The translations under genes were made by a program, and so were the position numbers. From an uncultured Candidatus Melainabacteria bacterium (GTDB taxonomy: Bacteria > Cyanobacteriota > Vampirovibrionia > Gastranaerophilales > Gastranaerophilaceae), in the NCBI GenBank assembly GCA_934754425.1, contig CAKVIN010000010.1, forward strand, positions 1-64,000: 64,000 nt of DNA, written 5' to 3'. Positions 52,795 to 61,741 of the stretch are shown here, one piece after another. The notes beneath the pieces were generated by a model that saw only the letters and a program-made list of their open reading frames with translations, was not told the origin of the DNA and made no database searches. Position 1 is the first letter of the stretch. Every line of letters begins with the position of its first letter.

Positions 52795-54552
52795 CTATAA
52801 TTTTTGTGGATTTCTAAGTGGGATTAATCTATCCAAATCAGAGTTTACGCTAAAGTAAAATCTTGCGGTATTTTCATTATAAGAACGACCGAGAGGGAAA
52901 CCAACACCAACTTGAGCTGTTAGCCAATCAGTAAAGTTTACATATGTACCGAAACCAACTGAATGTAAGAATGTTTGCGGATAATTATAGATATGTCCGT
53001 TTTCGCCTAACCAACCCCAATCATAGAATACTGCTAACTTTAAGCGTTCATCTATTTTTTGAGAGATTTTATTCATAAACGGAACAGGGAATCTATATTC
53101 TACAGTACCTGTAACACCATAATCACCGATTAATTCAGCAGGTTGGTAACCTCTTAATGTGTAAGGACCACCCATTTGCATTTGTTCCGCTGCAAACAAT
53201 TTGTTAGGTGAATATTGTCCGTTAACTCTTACGATACCAAGACCTCTACCGAACAATCTTTGTACACGAGTTACGCCACCGGTTAACTTGAAGAATGTTG
53301 TATCTTGAATTGCACCGTGACCATCACCGCCCATACCAAAATCAAATCCAACATTACCTAACCAACGACCATAGCTATCATCAGTCATACCATAGAAACC
53401 ATTTCGCCATACATTTAAGTTGTAGTTAGATAATCTCATCGGATTTCCGCTCACTGTAGCAGAAGTATCAGCATTTACATAATCATAACCTGTATAGAAA
53501 ATCAAATCAGATTTAGCTGTTTGAATAATTGGTTGAGTTAATTTAAAGAAATAACTTTGTGCGTTACCTTTAACATTTAAGTTCTTGTAAGGTCCACCCA
53601 ATCTTACGTGAGAATCAGAAAAATCGAATGACAATCTTGTACCATAATTAGATACCGGAAGTGAATATCCTGCCATCCAACCGGTAGCTCCTGATGATAA
53701 GATTGTACCGCCATATATTTTGTCACCTAAACCGGTCAAGTTATCCATCCCTACTAAGAATGAAACTCTTTGAGCACCTGTATAAGAACGACCGTAGTCA
53801 TCATATGAGAAATTCAAGTTAACTGGAAATCTATCACGAACATTCAATGTGATTGTTGTATTTTCATCACCTTCAGCCTGTCTTTCAACTTCTGTTTGAA
53901 CTTGAACATAATCTTCTCTATTTATTTCTTTCATAGCTCTTTGAAGGTTTTTAGCATTGAATACATCGCCTTCTCTCAAGCCTGCTTTACCCATAATAAT
54001 GTGTTTCAAGTACCATTCACGAGTCCATTTTTCACCCTCAATGTTCATCTCGCCAACTTTACTTTCAACAATTTTAATAGTTGCAACACCATCCACTATT
54101 CTTTGTGGCGGTACTGTTGCATATGAAGTCAAATAGCCTTTTGCACGATAATAATTTGTTACTTTTTGACAAACTTCTAACAATTCATCAAAATAAATAT
54201 CTTCACCTAGAACTTCATTACCCAAAGCTTCCAGTTCTGTTGTAGGTATTTTTGTATTACCTTCAAAATTTATTCTTTGTAACAAAAAGTGTGGGTTATA
54301 TAACAAACCTTCTCTTGCTTGGTTTTCTTCAACCGTAGCATCATAAATCTGTTCATCTTTATTTACATCGTCAAAAGATTGAATATAGCTCTTGTCGATT
54401 TCGTAATGATTAATATTCTGCATTTCAGTTCTATTAAATGCACCGGGGTTGTATCCGCCAACTTCTGCTTGCATTGGGAAAACATCTGCGAAAGCCTTTG
54501 GCATCATCAAAATACAAAATAACGCTAATGCGTAAGTTATTTGTTTTTTCAT
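52795..54552 (-). CDS. TpsB/ShlB-family outer-membrane transporter (two-partner secretion)
   Basis: 585 residues. A signal peptide (about 1-22, ending PKAFA) precedes two POTRA domains (FLLQRINFEGNTKIPTTELE from about 90; VGEMNIEGEKWTREWYLKHI from about 165) and a 16-strand barrel from about 240 with the conserved GPYTLRGYQPAE (L6 R-G-Y tip) and a closing beta signal. TpsB proteins export a large TpsA partner across the outer membrane. No TpsA with a haemagglutinin-type N-terminus is in the window, so it may serve distant substrates or act as an Omp85-type pore. GGCAAT and a TGTAAC box 11 nt upstream (54644-54660) suggest weak membership of the ACTTTA-class regulon. Confidence 0.9.
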   Translation of the reverse strand: MKKQITYALALFCILMMPKAFADVFPMQAEVGGYNPGAFNRTEMQNINHYEIDKSYIQSFDDVNKDEQIYDATVEENQAREGLLYNPHFLLQRINFEGNTKIPTTELEALGNEVLGEDIYFDELLEVCQKVTNYYRAKGYLTSYATVPPQRIVDGVATIKIVESKVGEMNIEGEKWTREWYLKHIIMGKAGLREGDVFNAKNLQRAMKEINREDYVQVQTEVERQAEGDENTTITLNVRDRFPVNLNFSYDDYGRSYTGAQRVSFLVGMDNLTGLGDKIYGGTILSSGATGWMAGYSLPVSNYGTRLSFDFSDSHVRLGGPYKNLNVKGNAQSYFFKLTQPIIQTAKSDLIFYTGYDYVNADTSATVSGNPMRLSNYNLNVWRNGFYGMTDDSYGRWLGNVGFDFGMGGDGHGAIQDTTFFKLTGGVTRVQRLFGRGLGIVRVNGQYSPNKLFAAEQMQMGGPYTLRGYQPAELIGDYGVTGTVEYRFPVPFMNKISQKIDERLKLAVFYDWGWLGENGHIYNYPQTFLHSVGFGTYVNFTDWLTAQVGVGFPLGRSYNENTARFYFSVNSDLDRLIPLRNPQKL

Positions 54553-54626
54553 CGTTTCAATATTCCTAATTCTTAATTATTGGGTTGTAATATTATTGTA
54601 CAATTGACATTATATTTCAATTAAAA

Positions 54627-54660
54627 ACCCAAAACAAATTTTTATTGCCAATTTGTTACA
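54627..54660 (-). promoter_or_regulatory. Possible weak ACTTTA-class promoter of the tpsB-like gene
   Basis: TGTAAC (54660), GGCAAT (54649-54644), 16 nt, TTTTTAATTG in place of ACTTTATATA. The 11-nt box distance equals that of the CHAP gene promoter. Confidence 0.4.
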
Positions 54661-54809
54661 AAATATTAATCAACATATATTATATTTTAACTCATATATT
54701 ACGCTTTGTAAAGATTTTTATATATTTACGTTATAAATCATGTAAATAGTGGAATTAACAAAGTATATAGCAATATTTTTGTTACAAAAATTTACAAAGG
54801 AGTTTAAAA

Positions 54810-55124
54810 TTGGTTGCGGCTATTAATGCAATAAGTTCATCAGGTTATGATGCGGAGTATCAAAGAATACTTCAAGAACTAATGCGACTTGGCATTTCGC
54901 CTAGCGGCAACAAAACTATTGATAAAGGCAAGCTTGAACAAGCCAAAACCGAATTAATACAGAAAATTCAAAATAAAAATCAAGAAGAAGAAAAAAACGA
55001 ATTACAAGTTGAAACTATCGGTGCTGTTCAAGATTCACAAGATTCTAAGCGTGCTCAAATGGAAGAACAGCGTTTAGGAGCTATGACAATTGCTGAATTA
55101 AACAGAATGTATTTTGGAATTTAA
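54810..55124 (+). CDS. Small acidic/Gln-rich protein of unknown function
   Basis: 104 residues with a TTG start, chosen because AAAGGAG lies seven bases upstream. Head AAINAISSSGYDAEYQRILQ, a charged Gln/Glu/Lys middle (NKNQEEEKNELQ) and a helical end (MTIAELNRMYFGI). No signal peptide. A pair of box-like sequences (TTGTTACAAAAATTTACAAA, 54778-54797) sits right before the ribosome binding site and could bind the same regulator as the TGTAAC boxes. Role unknown. Confidence 0.65.
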   Translation: MVAAINAISSSGYDAEYQRILQELMRLGISPSGNKTIDKGKLEQAKTELIQKIQNKNQEEEKNELQVETIGAVQDSQDSKRAQMEEQRLGAMTIAELNRMYFGI

Positions 55125-55234
55125 AACAAATAATATTTATTTTTGCCTAAGTGGTTTATTTTTTACAATTTCGGATTGTAAATTTATATTGTTCTTGATA
55201 TACTTCATTTGTGTATTGTGCAGTGTGTATTCAT

Positions 55235-55304
55235 TGTAAATAAATGTAAAGTTCATGCTCAAATATTAGCAAAAAATATTTTTTTTAGAACTTTAAATAT
55301 ATAG
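55235..55304 (+). promoter_or_regulatory. ACTTTA-class promoter of the GH13 operon
   Basis: TGTAAA (55235) and TGTAAA (55245) in 10-bp register, AGCAAA (55268-55273), 16 nt, ACTTTAAATATATAG (from 55290). Box distances are 33 and 23 nt. Confidence 0.72.
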
Positions 55305-55322
55305 TTACCAGATGGGGTTTGT

Positions 55323-56396
55323 ATGATTGGACCAATTAAACTAACAGAAAATAATCTTAGATTTGGTGCCAAACCGGAGAAGAAAGAAAGCGGTGAGGCA
55401 GAATCTCGTATTCTTCCAAACACTCTTAAAACAAGGGTTGAACAGAAGTTTCAAAAAACAAGTAATGCAATTTTGCAGTATCCGGTAAAAGGTTTAAGAG
55501 GTGATGTAAACTCAGACTTTTACGAATTTTTGTCAATGGGAATCGTACCTTATGTAGTAGGTAGCGGCATGTTTATGGGATTATTCAACATGCTAAAAGA
55601 TTTGAATCCAAAATCTCAAAAAATTGCAAGCATTAATGGTAACAAAATGGCTTTGGGAGTTGTTTTATATGGTCTTATGAAAACACTTTCAAATGATTTA
55701 GTAACTAGACCTGTTTATTGGGGAACCGGAGTTGACATAGAACTTCCGATTGAGCATGTTTATTATCCGCTTCCAAAAGAAGCCGGAGAAGCTGCAAACA
55801 TCATCCCTCAAATTCAACAAAGAAAAGTTTATGACAGTAGAGAATTTTTCAGAAAAGATTTAATCCAAAAAGATTATGGTATTGAATATTATGATAAAAT
55901 CGCTAAAAAGATTGGTTTAGGCGAAAATCTAAACGATTCCGTAACAGAAACAACTCCTATTATTCAAAGCATTGTTTCGACCACAAAAACAGCAAAAAGT
56001 TTATCTTCTTATGCTTGGGCAGGAGTTGGGATTGGTTTAGCAATGCAAAATAGCTGGAGCAATTTCTTCGACGCTATAGCAAATAGAAAACGTCACATCG
56101 CAAAACCTAACGAAGGTTTAGCAACAAAAATCGGCAGTCGCATGAAAAATGCCGGAGAAAATTTTGTTGACATCTCAAAAACATTTGGAAAATCTTTTAC
56201 AGAAGCTTGTAAAACTCTTTGGACCGGTGAAGCAGGAAAAAGCGGTTTTATGAAACATGCCGGCAAAGGCTGGTTAATGTTTACAACAGCATTAACAGTC
56301 GGCAGCGTTGCAAATGTTATTCACAAGGCAAGACATATGGGCAAATTGGCAAACAAAGATATTATGGACAAATCTAAAGAAAGCACGGTGATTTAG
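55323..56396 (+). CDS. Signal-less membrane-interacting protein with FGA head
   Basis: 357 residues. The head IKLTENNLRFGAKPEKKESG leads to several hydrophobic patches: FLSMGIVPYVVGSGMFMGLF (about 75-95), MALGVVLYGLMKTL (about 110-125), SYAWAGVGIGLAMQ (about 235) and WLMFTTALTVGSVANVI (about 320). It could span membranes but lacks a signal peptide. First gene of a three-gene operon with the 852-residue protein and a GH13 enzyme. The R/N-F-G/R-A head recurs in the GH13 protein. No family recognised; possibly a membrane-acting partner or exported protein. Confidence 0.75.
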   Translation: MIGPIKLTENNLRFGAKPEKKESGEAESRILPNTLKTRVEQKFQKTSNAILQYPVKGLRGDVNSDFYEFLSMGIVPYVVGSGMFMGLFNMLKDLNPKSQKIASINGNKMALGVVLYGLMKTLSNDLVTRPVYWGTGVDIELPIEHVYYPLPKEAGEAANIIPQIQQRKVYDSREFFRKDLIQKDYGIEYYDKIAKKIGLGENLNDSVTETTPIIQSIVSTTKTAKSLSSYAWAGVGIGLAMQNSWSNFFDAIANRKRHIAKPNEGLATKIGSRMKNAGENFVDISKTFGKSFTEACKTLWTGEAGKSGFMKHAGKGWLMFTTALTVGSVANVIHKARHMGKLANKDIMDKSKESTVI

Positions 56397-56397
56397 T

Positions 56398-58956
56398 ATG
56401 GCTATAAATTCTATTACACCAAATAAAATTGATAATAATACTAAAATACACAAGCCTTATCGTGAGGCTACCGGCACAATTAGAACGGACAACAATGTTA
56501 AACCGTTACCGGCACAAGGTCATCTTGTTCACGATTCTATAGTAACTGTTCCAAAATATTTCTTAAAAGATGCAGCTTATGATATAAAAGCCATAAAAGA
56601 CGGTTTTCAAGGCAATGCAAATGACCACCAATTAGGCAGACTTAACGATGTTGGCTTAAAACTTGGCGGTATTGGAATTGCTACAACATTAGCTGCAAGA
56701 ACAAAAAATCCAATGCTTAGAATTATGGAATATGCAGGATTGGGAGCATTTCTTGCTTCAATGTCTTTATATCCAAAAGTTGCAATCAATGCACCTTCAA
56801 GAATTGTACAAGGCTTTGATATCGGTAAAGAATATATTGATGACCAAGGTCGTAAGAAAACTGTTTTACAAGACCCTAACTACGTACCATTTGATATGTA
56901 CCAAGGCGAATACCCAGGTGAAGATTTAGATATAATCGGCGACAGAATGGGATTACCAAGAGGTATTAAAAACAGAAACGATTTAATAAAAGAACAAATG
57001 AGAAAAATCGCAATCCAAAATAACACATTATGGATGATGACAGCCGGTGTTGCAACTCCTGTGATTACGGCATTAATGTGTTGCGGATTAGAAAAAATGA
57101 TTTCTCCGGCTTTAGAAAGCGCAAGAAATGTTAAATATAATTCTCAAATAAAAAATGCTCTGGCAAAAACAACAAATATGTCAGACGATGTAAATTCAAT
57201 TTCCGCTAATAGTTTAAGCAAAGAAGTTAAGAAAATTGTTGAAAATTACAAAGGCAAAGAATTACCGGAAGCTGAGTTTAATAATTTAGTAAGAATGTTT
57301 ACAATAGAAATGGATGCTAACGCTTCTGAAGGTATTAAAGAAGACTTAACAAAATTATTTAGAAACGGAAACTCTTATTCACTTCAAGACAACACTTCAG
57401 ACAAGATTATAAGTTCTATCAAGAAAAATATTCCATCCAGAAATCAAGCTGTTTTAGAAAAAATATTTGTACCAACAAACGAAGAAGCTTCTGCAATACT
57501 TGACAAATACGGCAAAAACATAACTTCTGAACAATTGATGAACATAAAAGGCGAATTCAGACAATTATTTGAAAGTAAAATGGCTGCAGAAAAAGGTGTT
57601 TCTCAAGAAGCATTAAAAGCTTATCAAAACGAAGTTTTAGAAAAAATTTCAAATAAATTACAGAAACATCCTTCTCAGGTTGTTGACGAATCTAAAATTA
57701 AAAATGTTGTTGATTTTGCAAAAGTTCTAGGTGAGTTTAAAGAAAACCAAAAAGTTCTTGATAAGTGCAAATCATTCAAGATAGAATACGCTCCTGAAAC
57801 CGTTTTAGCAAAATCTTACGGCAAATTTGAAAGCACACTACTTGACGTATTGGATATTAAATTCAAAGATTTGAAACAAATGCGCCAATCAGAAAAATAT
57901 ACTCAAGAAATTCTTGATAAAAAATTGCAAGAATTGGCAAAAGATGATGTGAAATATCAAAAAGCCGTAGAAAAACTTACCGAAGTTATGAGCGACATGG
58001 AAATCAAGCTTAATGGTAAAGGCGAAACGGACTCTCATTTAAAAGATTTGATTACAGGTATCGAAAATAATTATAACAACACAGCAAAACGCTTGAACAG
58101 CATTGGCGAATTCAAAAACACAATTGATAAACTTGTAAAAGAAGACGTATCTACTTTATCAAATTCTGTTGAAAACAGACAAGAATTATTTGATTTATTA
58201 GACGGTGTTAAAAAAGATAAATATGCCGGTGTAAATTATTGGGGACTAAAAGATGCAGAACAACTTCAATATGCAAAAGATAATGCTAAAGGTGTAGGTT
58301 CTTCTAAAAATCTTGAAATTTCCAGAATTATTGAACGCTATCAAGGTGCTAAAAATTCTTTCAACAGAGTGTTACATATGTTAGATACATATAAACGTCC
58401 GGAAGCAGAAGGCGAATATGCAAAATCAGTATTAGCAAAAGGCAAAGAAGCTATTTTAAATGCAACTTCTTCTGACCATACAATGAAATTGAACACTATA
58501 AATAATCCTGAATATTATAAAGACGTTATGCGTACAACTTGGAATCCAAATAATATTCAAGAAAGCACAAAAGAAGCTATGAAAATTTCAAATAATTTAG
58601 AAACCGGTGACGTTGCAGGCAGATTTGCTAAATATTTGAAACGCTTCCAAGATGTTATAGCAAATAACAATATTGACTTTACTAAACCATATCATATACT
58701 TGACGGTGGTGCGCCAATGCAATACACTAAATCAGAATTAACCAGAATGTCTAAATTTAACCTTATAGCTCAAAATTCAGTAGACTTGGTTAAGAATGCT
58801 GCAGAAAGAAGATATGGCAACCAAAAATGGTTAAGAGTTGCTTCCGCTATCGGCGGAACAGTAGTAGGTGCAACAATACTTGCACAATTCGGATTCGGAA
58901 AAATAAGAAACCCTCATAATATAGAGAAGCAGGTGAGTGATGATGCAAATATCTAA
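56398..58956 (+). CDS. Large helical protein of unknown function
   Basis: 852 residues; its ATG starts one base after the previous stop. The N-terminal 120 residues include GLKLGGIGIATTLAARTKNP and LGAFLASMSLYPKVAIN, hydrophobic segments like those of the preceding protein. Residues about 215-240 (MMTAGVATPVITALMCCGL) are another. From 250 to 820 it is mainly charged helix (KEVKKIVENYKGKELPEAEF, KYQKAVEKLTEVMSDMEIKL) with coiled-coil features. A final hydrophobic helix (ASAIGGTVVGATILAQFGF) lies near the C-terminus. No Sec signal or catalytic motif. Shared layout with its neighbour suggests a complex or co-exported pair. Confidence 0.75.
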   Translation: MAINSITPNKIDNNTKIHKPYREATGTIRTDNNVKPLPAQGHLVHDSIVTVPKYFLKDAAYDIKAIKDGFQGNANDHQLGRLNDVGLKLGGIGIATTLAARTKNPMLRIMEYAGLGAFLASMSLYPKVAINAPSRIVQGFDIGKEYIDDQGRKKTVLQDPNYVPFDMYQGEYPGEDLDIIGDRMGLPRGIKNRNDLIKEQMRKIAIQNNTLWMMTAGVATPVITALMCCGLEKMISPALESARNVKYNSQIKNALAKTTNMSDDVNSISANSLSKEVKKIVENYKGKELPEAEFNNLVRMFTIEMDANASEGIKEDLTKLFRNGNSYSLQDNTSDKIISSIKKNIPSRNQAVLEKIFVPTNEEASAILDKYGKNITSEQLMNIKGEFRQLFESKMAAEKGVSQEALKAYQNEVLEKISNKLQKHPSQVVDESKIKNVVDFAKVLGEFKENQKVLDKCKSFKIEYAPETVLAKSYGKFESTLLDVLDIKFKDLKQMRQSEKYTQEILDKKLQELAKDDVKYQKAVEKLTEVMSDMEIKLNGKGETDSHLKDLITGIENNYNNTAKRLNSIGEFKNTIDKLVKEDVSTLSNSVENRQELFDLLDGVKKDKYAGVNYWGLKDAEQLQYAKDNAKGVGSSKNLEISRIIERYQGAKNSFNRVLHMLDTYKRPEAEGEYAKSVLAKGKEAILNATSSDHTMKLNTINNPEYYKDVMRTTWNPNNIQESTKEAMKISNNLETGDVAGRFAKYLKRFQDVIANNNIDFTKPYHILDGGAPMQYTKSELTRMSKFNLIAQNSVDLVKNAAERRYGNQKWLRVASAIGGTVVGATILAQFGFGKIRNPHNIEKQVSDDANI

Positions 58957-60706
58957 AATTATGCCTATTAATTTCAGGGCAATGGCTCCACAACAACAAG
59001 TTGAAACTCCAAAAGCACAAGAACAAAAAAATATTGATAGCGAAGTTTCCGCAAAATATTTACAAAATCTTGCCTTAATGAATGCTGCTTCCGTAAAAAA
59101 AGTTGATTTGAATTCAACAAAAACAGAACCATATAAAAACAACCTTAGAAGTATGATTCAAAACAACGAATCCGTTATGATGGCAATTGTACCTAGAACA
59201 TTCACAGCAAAAGATTTAAACGGTGATGATAAAGTTACATTATCAACAGGAGAAAAAAACGGTACTTTGTTGAGTGCAATTTCAAGACTTGACGAACTTA
59301 AAGAAGATGGTATCAACACAATCCATATTTTACCGATACATCCAACAGGAAAGAAAAACGCAATGGGTACAGCAGGTTCCTTGTATTCACCTGCAAAATA
59401 CGTAACTGATGATGGTCACCTAGCAATTGATCCGATGATTGTTGACCAAAACGACCCAAGAACTCCTGATGAACAATTTAAAGCTTTAATAGATGAATGT
59501 CATAAACGTGGAATCAAAGTAATGCTTGATTTACCAAGTTGTGCTTCTGTAGATATGTTTGAAACAGAACCTGAACTTATGGCATACGGCAGAAACGGTG
59601 AAGATAAAACACCACAAGGTTGGGCTGATATCAGAATGTTTGAACCTTGGGCAGATGAAGCTCAAAGAACATTAAACCCAAAATTATTAGAAATGCACAA
59701 ACAATACGTAGATGCTTGCATTGATTTAGGCATCGATGGTATAAGAGCCGACGTTGCCAGAGCTAAACCTCCTGAATTTTGGGATCAACTTATCAAATAT
59801 TCACACGAAAAAGATCCACAATTTGGTTGGTTAGCAGAAAGCTATACTTATGAATGCGCTTCTCCGATGGTAAATATGCCGTATGACAGACCGGAAGACT
59901 TACTTAAAGCCGGCTTTGATGATTACTACGGACAATATCACATTTTTCACGATTGGAGAAATGCTTCCGAATTTGATGATTATGTAAAATTTAATCTTGA
60001 TTTATCTCAAAAATTACCGGCAGGAAAAAGCGTTATCGGTTCATTTTTAACACACGATGACAGTTCTTCAATGATACACGGTGGAGAAAATTTCTGCAAA
60101 TTAACAACAATTTTGCAATCAACAATCCCAATGTGTAATCCATACTTCATTGATGGATTCCAAACCGGTGATTATTACGATTATAAATACCGCAACACAG
60201 AAAACATAGAATCATTCAATGGTAATACATTAATGAATGAACACAGATATCGTTTAGCTCTATTCAATTTATCCAGAAAACCGGGTGGCGATTGTCCTGA
60301 TATCGAAAGAGTTATGCGTGGTACATTAAAAATGAGAAGTGAAAATCTTGATGTTCTTGCCGATAGAAATAGTAGTTTTATCGAATTAGACAAACGAGAA
60401 GACAAAAACGATCAAATTATTGCTTACGCAAGACACAATAGCAAAAACGGTAGAACAATACTTGTAGTTGCAAATAAAAACCCTAATAGAAATGTAACAG
60501 GTATTGTAGAAATTCCAGGATTAAAAGAAACACAAAAACTTAAAAATATGGTTCCGGAATACGGTGATACAAGTGAATTCCAAGTTGATGAAGATGAACT
60601 TAGAGTAAATCTTGCACCTTGCGATGCTTATGTTTTTGAAATCGACACTCCAAATATCGAAGAAGATAGAAAAGAACACGCTTTTAAACAAAAAGTTCAT
60701 GATTAA
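58940..60706 (+). CDS. GH13-family alpha-amylase-like enzyme with FRA head
   Basis: 588 residues. The start is taken at the ATG six bases after AGG (58940), overlapping the previous gene by 17 bp; GTG 58937 and ATG 58943 are alternatives. The (beta/alpha)8 GH13 motifs are present: DGINTIHILPIHP (region I area), DLGIDGIRADVARAKP with the nucleophile Asp, GWLAESYT with the acid/base Glu, and FLTHDDSS at the last catalytic Asp. A C-terminal beta domain (TILVVANKNP...DAYVFEID) follows. The N-terminal 60 residues (PINFRAMAPQQQVETPKAQE) are not part of the enzyme fold and no Sec signal is seen. Specificity is unknown. Operon position with two signal-less proteins under an ACTTTA-class promoter suggests export or a non-standard role. 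Confidence 0.88.
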   Translation: MMQISKIMPINFRAMAPQQQVETPKAQEQKNIDSEVSAKYLQNLALMNAASVKKVDLNSTKTEPYKNNLRSMIQNNESVMMAIVPRTFTAKDLNGDDKVTLSTGEKNGTLLSAISRLDELKEDGINTIHILPIHPTGKKNAMGTAGSLYSPAKYVTDDGHLAIDPMIVDQNDPRTPDEQFKALIDECHKRGIKVMLDLPSCASVDMFETEPELMAYGRNGEDKTPQGWADIRMFEPWADEAQRTLNPKLLEMHKQYVDACIDLGIDGIRADVARAKPPEFWDQLIKYSHEKDPQFGWLAESYTYECASPMVNMPYDRPEDLLKAGFDDYYGQYHIFHDWRNASEFDDYVKFNLDLSQKLPAGKSVIGSFLTHDDSSSMIHGGENFCKLTTILQSTIPMCNPYFIDGFQTGDYYDYKYRNTENIESFNGNTLMNEHRYRLALFNLSRKPGGDCPDIERVMRGTLKMRSENLDVLADRNSSFIELDKREDKNDQIIAYARHNSKNGRTILVVANKNPNRNVTGIVEIPGLKETQKLKNMVPEYGDTSEFQVDEDELRVNLAPCDAYVFEIDTPNIEEDRKEHAFKQKVHD

Positions 60707-60734
60707 ATATACGCAAACATTAAATAAATAACGC

Positions 60735-60760
60735 AAAAGACCGGCATGCCGGTCTTTTTA
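60735..60760. terminator. Bidirectional intrinsic terminator
   Basis: Perfect palindrome AAAGACCGGC/GCCGGTCTTT with T and A runs; it serves the GH13 operon (+) and the acetyltransferase gene (-). Confidence 0.92.
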
Positions 60761-61324
60761 TTAAATATTATTTTGTTCAATTTTTCTTACAACTCTTGCA
60801 GGGTTTCCAACAGCTAAAGAATTCTCCGGTATATCTTTTGTTACAACTGAACCTGCTCCAATAACGCATCCGTCACCAACTGTAACTCCGGGAAGAAAAA
60901 TAACACTTCCACCAACCCAACAATTTTTACCGATTGTTATTGGTTTTGCTGTTTCTACAAACTTGTTTCTTGTTTTATAATCCAATGGATGAATTGGTGT
61001 ATAAAATTGTGCATTAGGCCCAACAAGAGTATTGTCACCGATTTTAACTTTTGCACAATCTAAAACTACACAATTTGCATTAAAATAAACACCGTTACCT
61101 AACTCCGTATTGCAACCATAATCAAAGAAAACATTTGGGGTTACAAAACATCCTTCACCAACTTTGCCCAAAAAAGATTTTAAGATTTCTTCACGTTTTT
61201 GTGCATCTGGTTCTGCATTAAATTCTTTTGCTTTCTGTTGTGAAAGTTCTCTTAGTTTTATTAACTCTTCATCTTGCATTGGATAATAATCCAAGCCATT
61301 TATCATTTTATCAAATTCTCTCAT
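60761..61324 (-). CDS. Maltose/galactoside O-acetyltransferase-like (LacA/Maa family)
   Basis: 187 residues from the ATG at 61324, matching the usual start of this family (an ATG 12 codons earlier is possible). The N-terminal Mac domain (MINGLDYYPMQDEELIKLRE) is followed by a left-handed beta-helix of hexapeptide repeats: VFFDYGCNTELGNGVYFNAN, IGKNCWVGGSVIFLPGVTVG and CVIGAGSVVTKDIPENSLAV, then GNPARVVRKI. The catalytic His lies in FYTPIHPLD. It acetylates a sugar hydroxyl using acetyl-CoA. Weak ribosome binding site; a strong hairpin (61346-61376) lies just upstream. Confidence 0.92.
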   Translation of the reverse strand: MREFDKMINGLDYYPMQDEELIKLRELSQQKAKEFNAEPDAQKREEILKSFLGKVGEGCFVTPNVFFDYGCNTELGNGVYFNANCVVLDCAKVKIGDNTLVGPNAQFYTPIHPLDYKTRNKFVETAKPITIGKNCWVGGSVIFLPGVTVGDGCVIGAGSVVTKDIPENSLAVGNPARVVRKIEQNNI

Positions 61325-61345
61325 AATTAGAATATAAACATCAAA

Positions 61346-61376
61346 GAGGTTAACTGTCAATCAGACAATTAACCTC
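61346..61376 (-). terminator. Hairpin between the 53-residue protein gene and the acetyltransferase
   Basis: GAGGTTAA and TTAACCTC arms with inner TGTC/GACA pairs form a strong stem. On the minus strand it follows the small gene's stop by 32 bp and is followed by a broken T run (TTTGATGTTTAT). It could be a leaky terminator or leader structure. Confidence 0.55.
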
Positions 61377-61407
61377 CTAGTTGATCTTTACTTCTTTTCT
61401 TTAAAAA

Positions 61408-61569
61408 CTATGATTGATAAGCGCCGGCTTGTTGTGCATAAGTCCAAGCTGACATTTTTTTCAACTTATCATTTTCAGTTTCTTTTGGAACTGCATTATT
61501 GTGTTCCATATTAAACCAGACCGGTTTACTACCTGATGTATGGCCAATACCACTTGCTTTAGGGTCCAT
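61408..61569 (-). CDS. 53-residue protein of unknown function
   Basis: 53 residues, head DPKASGIGHTSGSKPVWF, end KKMSAWTYAQQAGAYQS. Polar, no signal peptide or membrane helix. Excellent ribosome binding site (AAAGGAGG six bases before the ATG) and a complete ACTTTA-class promoter upstream. Its small size and lack of a recognised domain match the other members of this promoter group. Confidence 0.75.
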   Translation of the reverse strand: MDPKASGIGHTSGSKPVWFNMEHNNAVPKETENDKLKKMSAWTYAQQAGAYQS

Positions 61570-61613
61570 AGTTGCCTCCTTTTTTATTTAATATCTTCGT
61601 TTTTTTCGTACAT

Positions 61614-61683
61614 CTATACATTAATAAAGTATTTTATTTTGTTTGAATTTCATATTTTGTTTTTTTCTTTACAAATATTTACA
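61614..61683 (-). promoter_or_regulatory. ACTTTA-class promoter of the 53-residue protein gene
   Basis: Minus strand TGTAAA (61683) and TGTAAA (61673) in 10-bp register, TGAAAT (61652-61647), 16 nt, ACTTTATTAATGTATAG (from 61630). Box distances 31 and 21 nt, identical to the sRNA promoter at 15791-15860. Confidence 0.75.
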
Positions 61684-61741
61684 CAAGTCCTCAAATTATT
61701 TCTCATTTAATCTATAATATAAATACACAAAGGAGATTATT

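Noticed and set aside
54760..54800. Divergent ACTTTA-class promoter on the minus strand just before the 54810 gene
   Set aside because: TGTAAATTTT-TGTAACAAAA boxes are present, but no GGCAAT/TGAAAT with the 16-nt spacer follows; only ACTTTGTTAA at the wrong distance.
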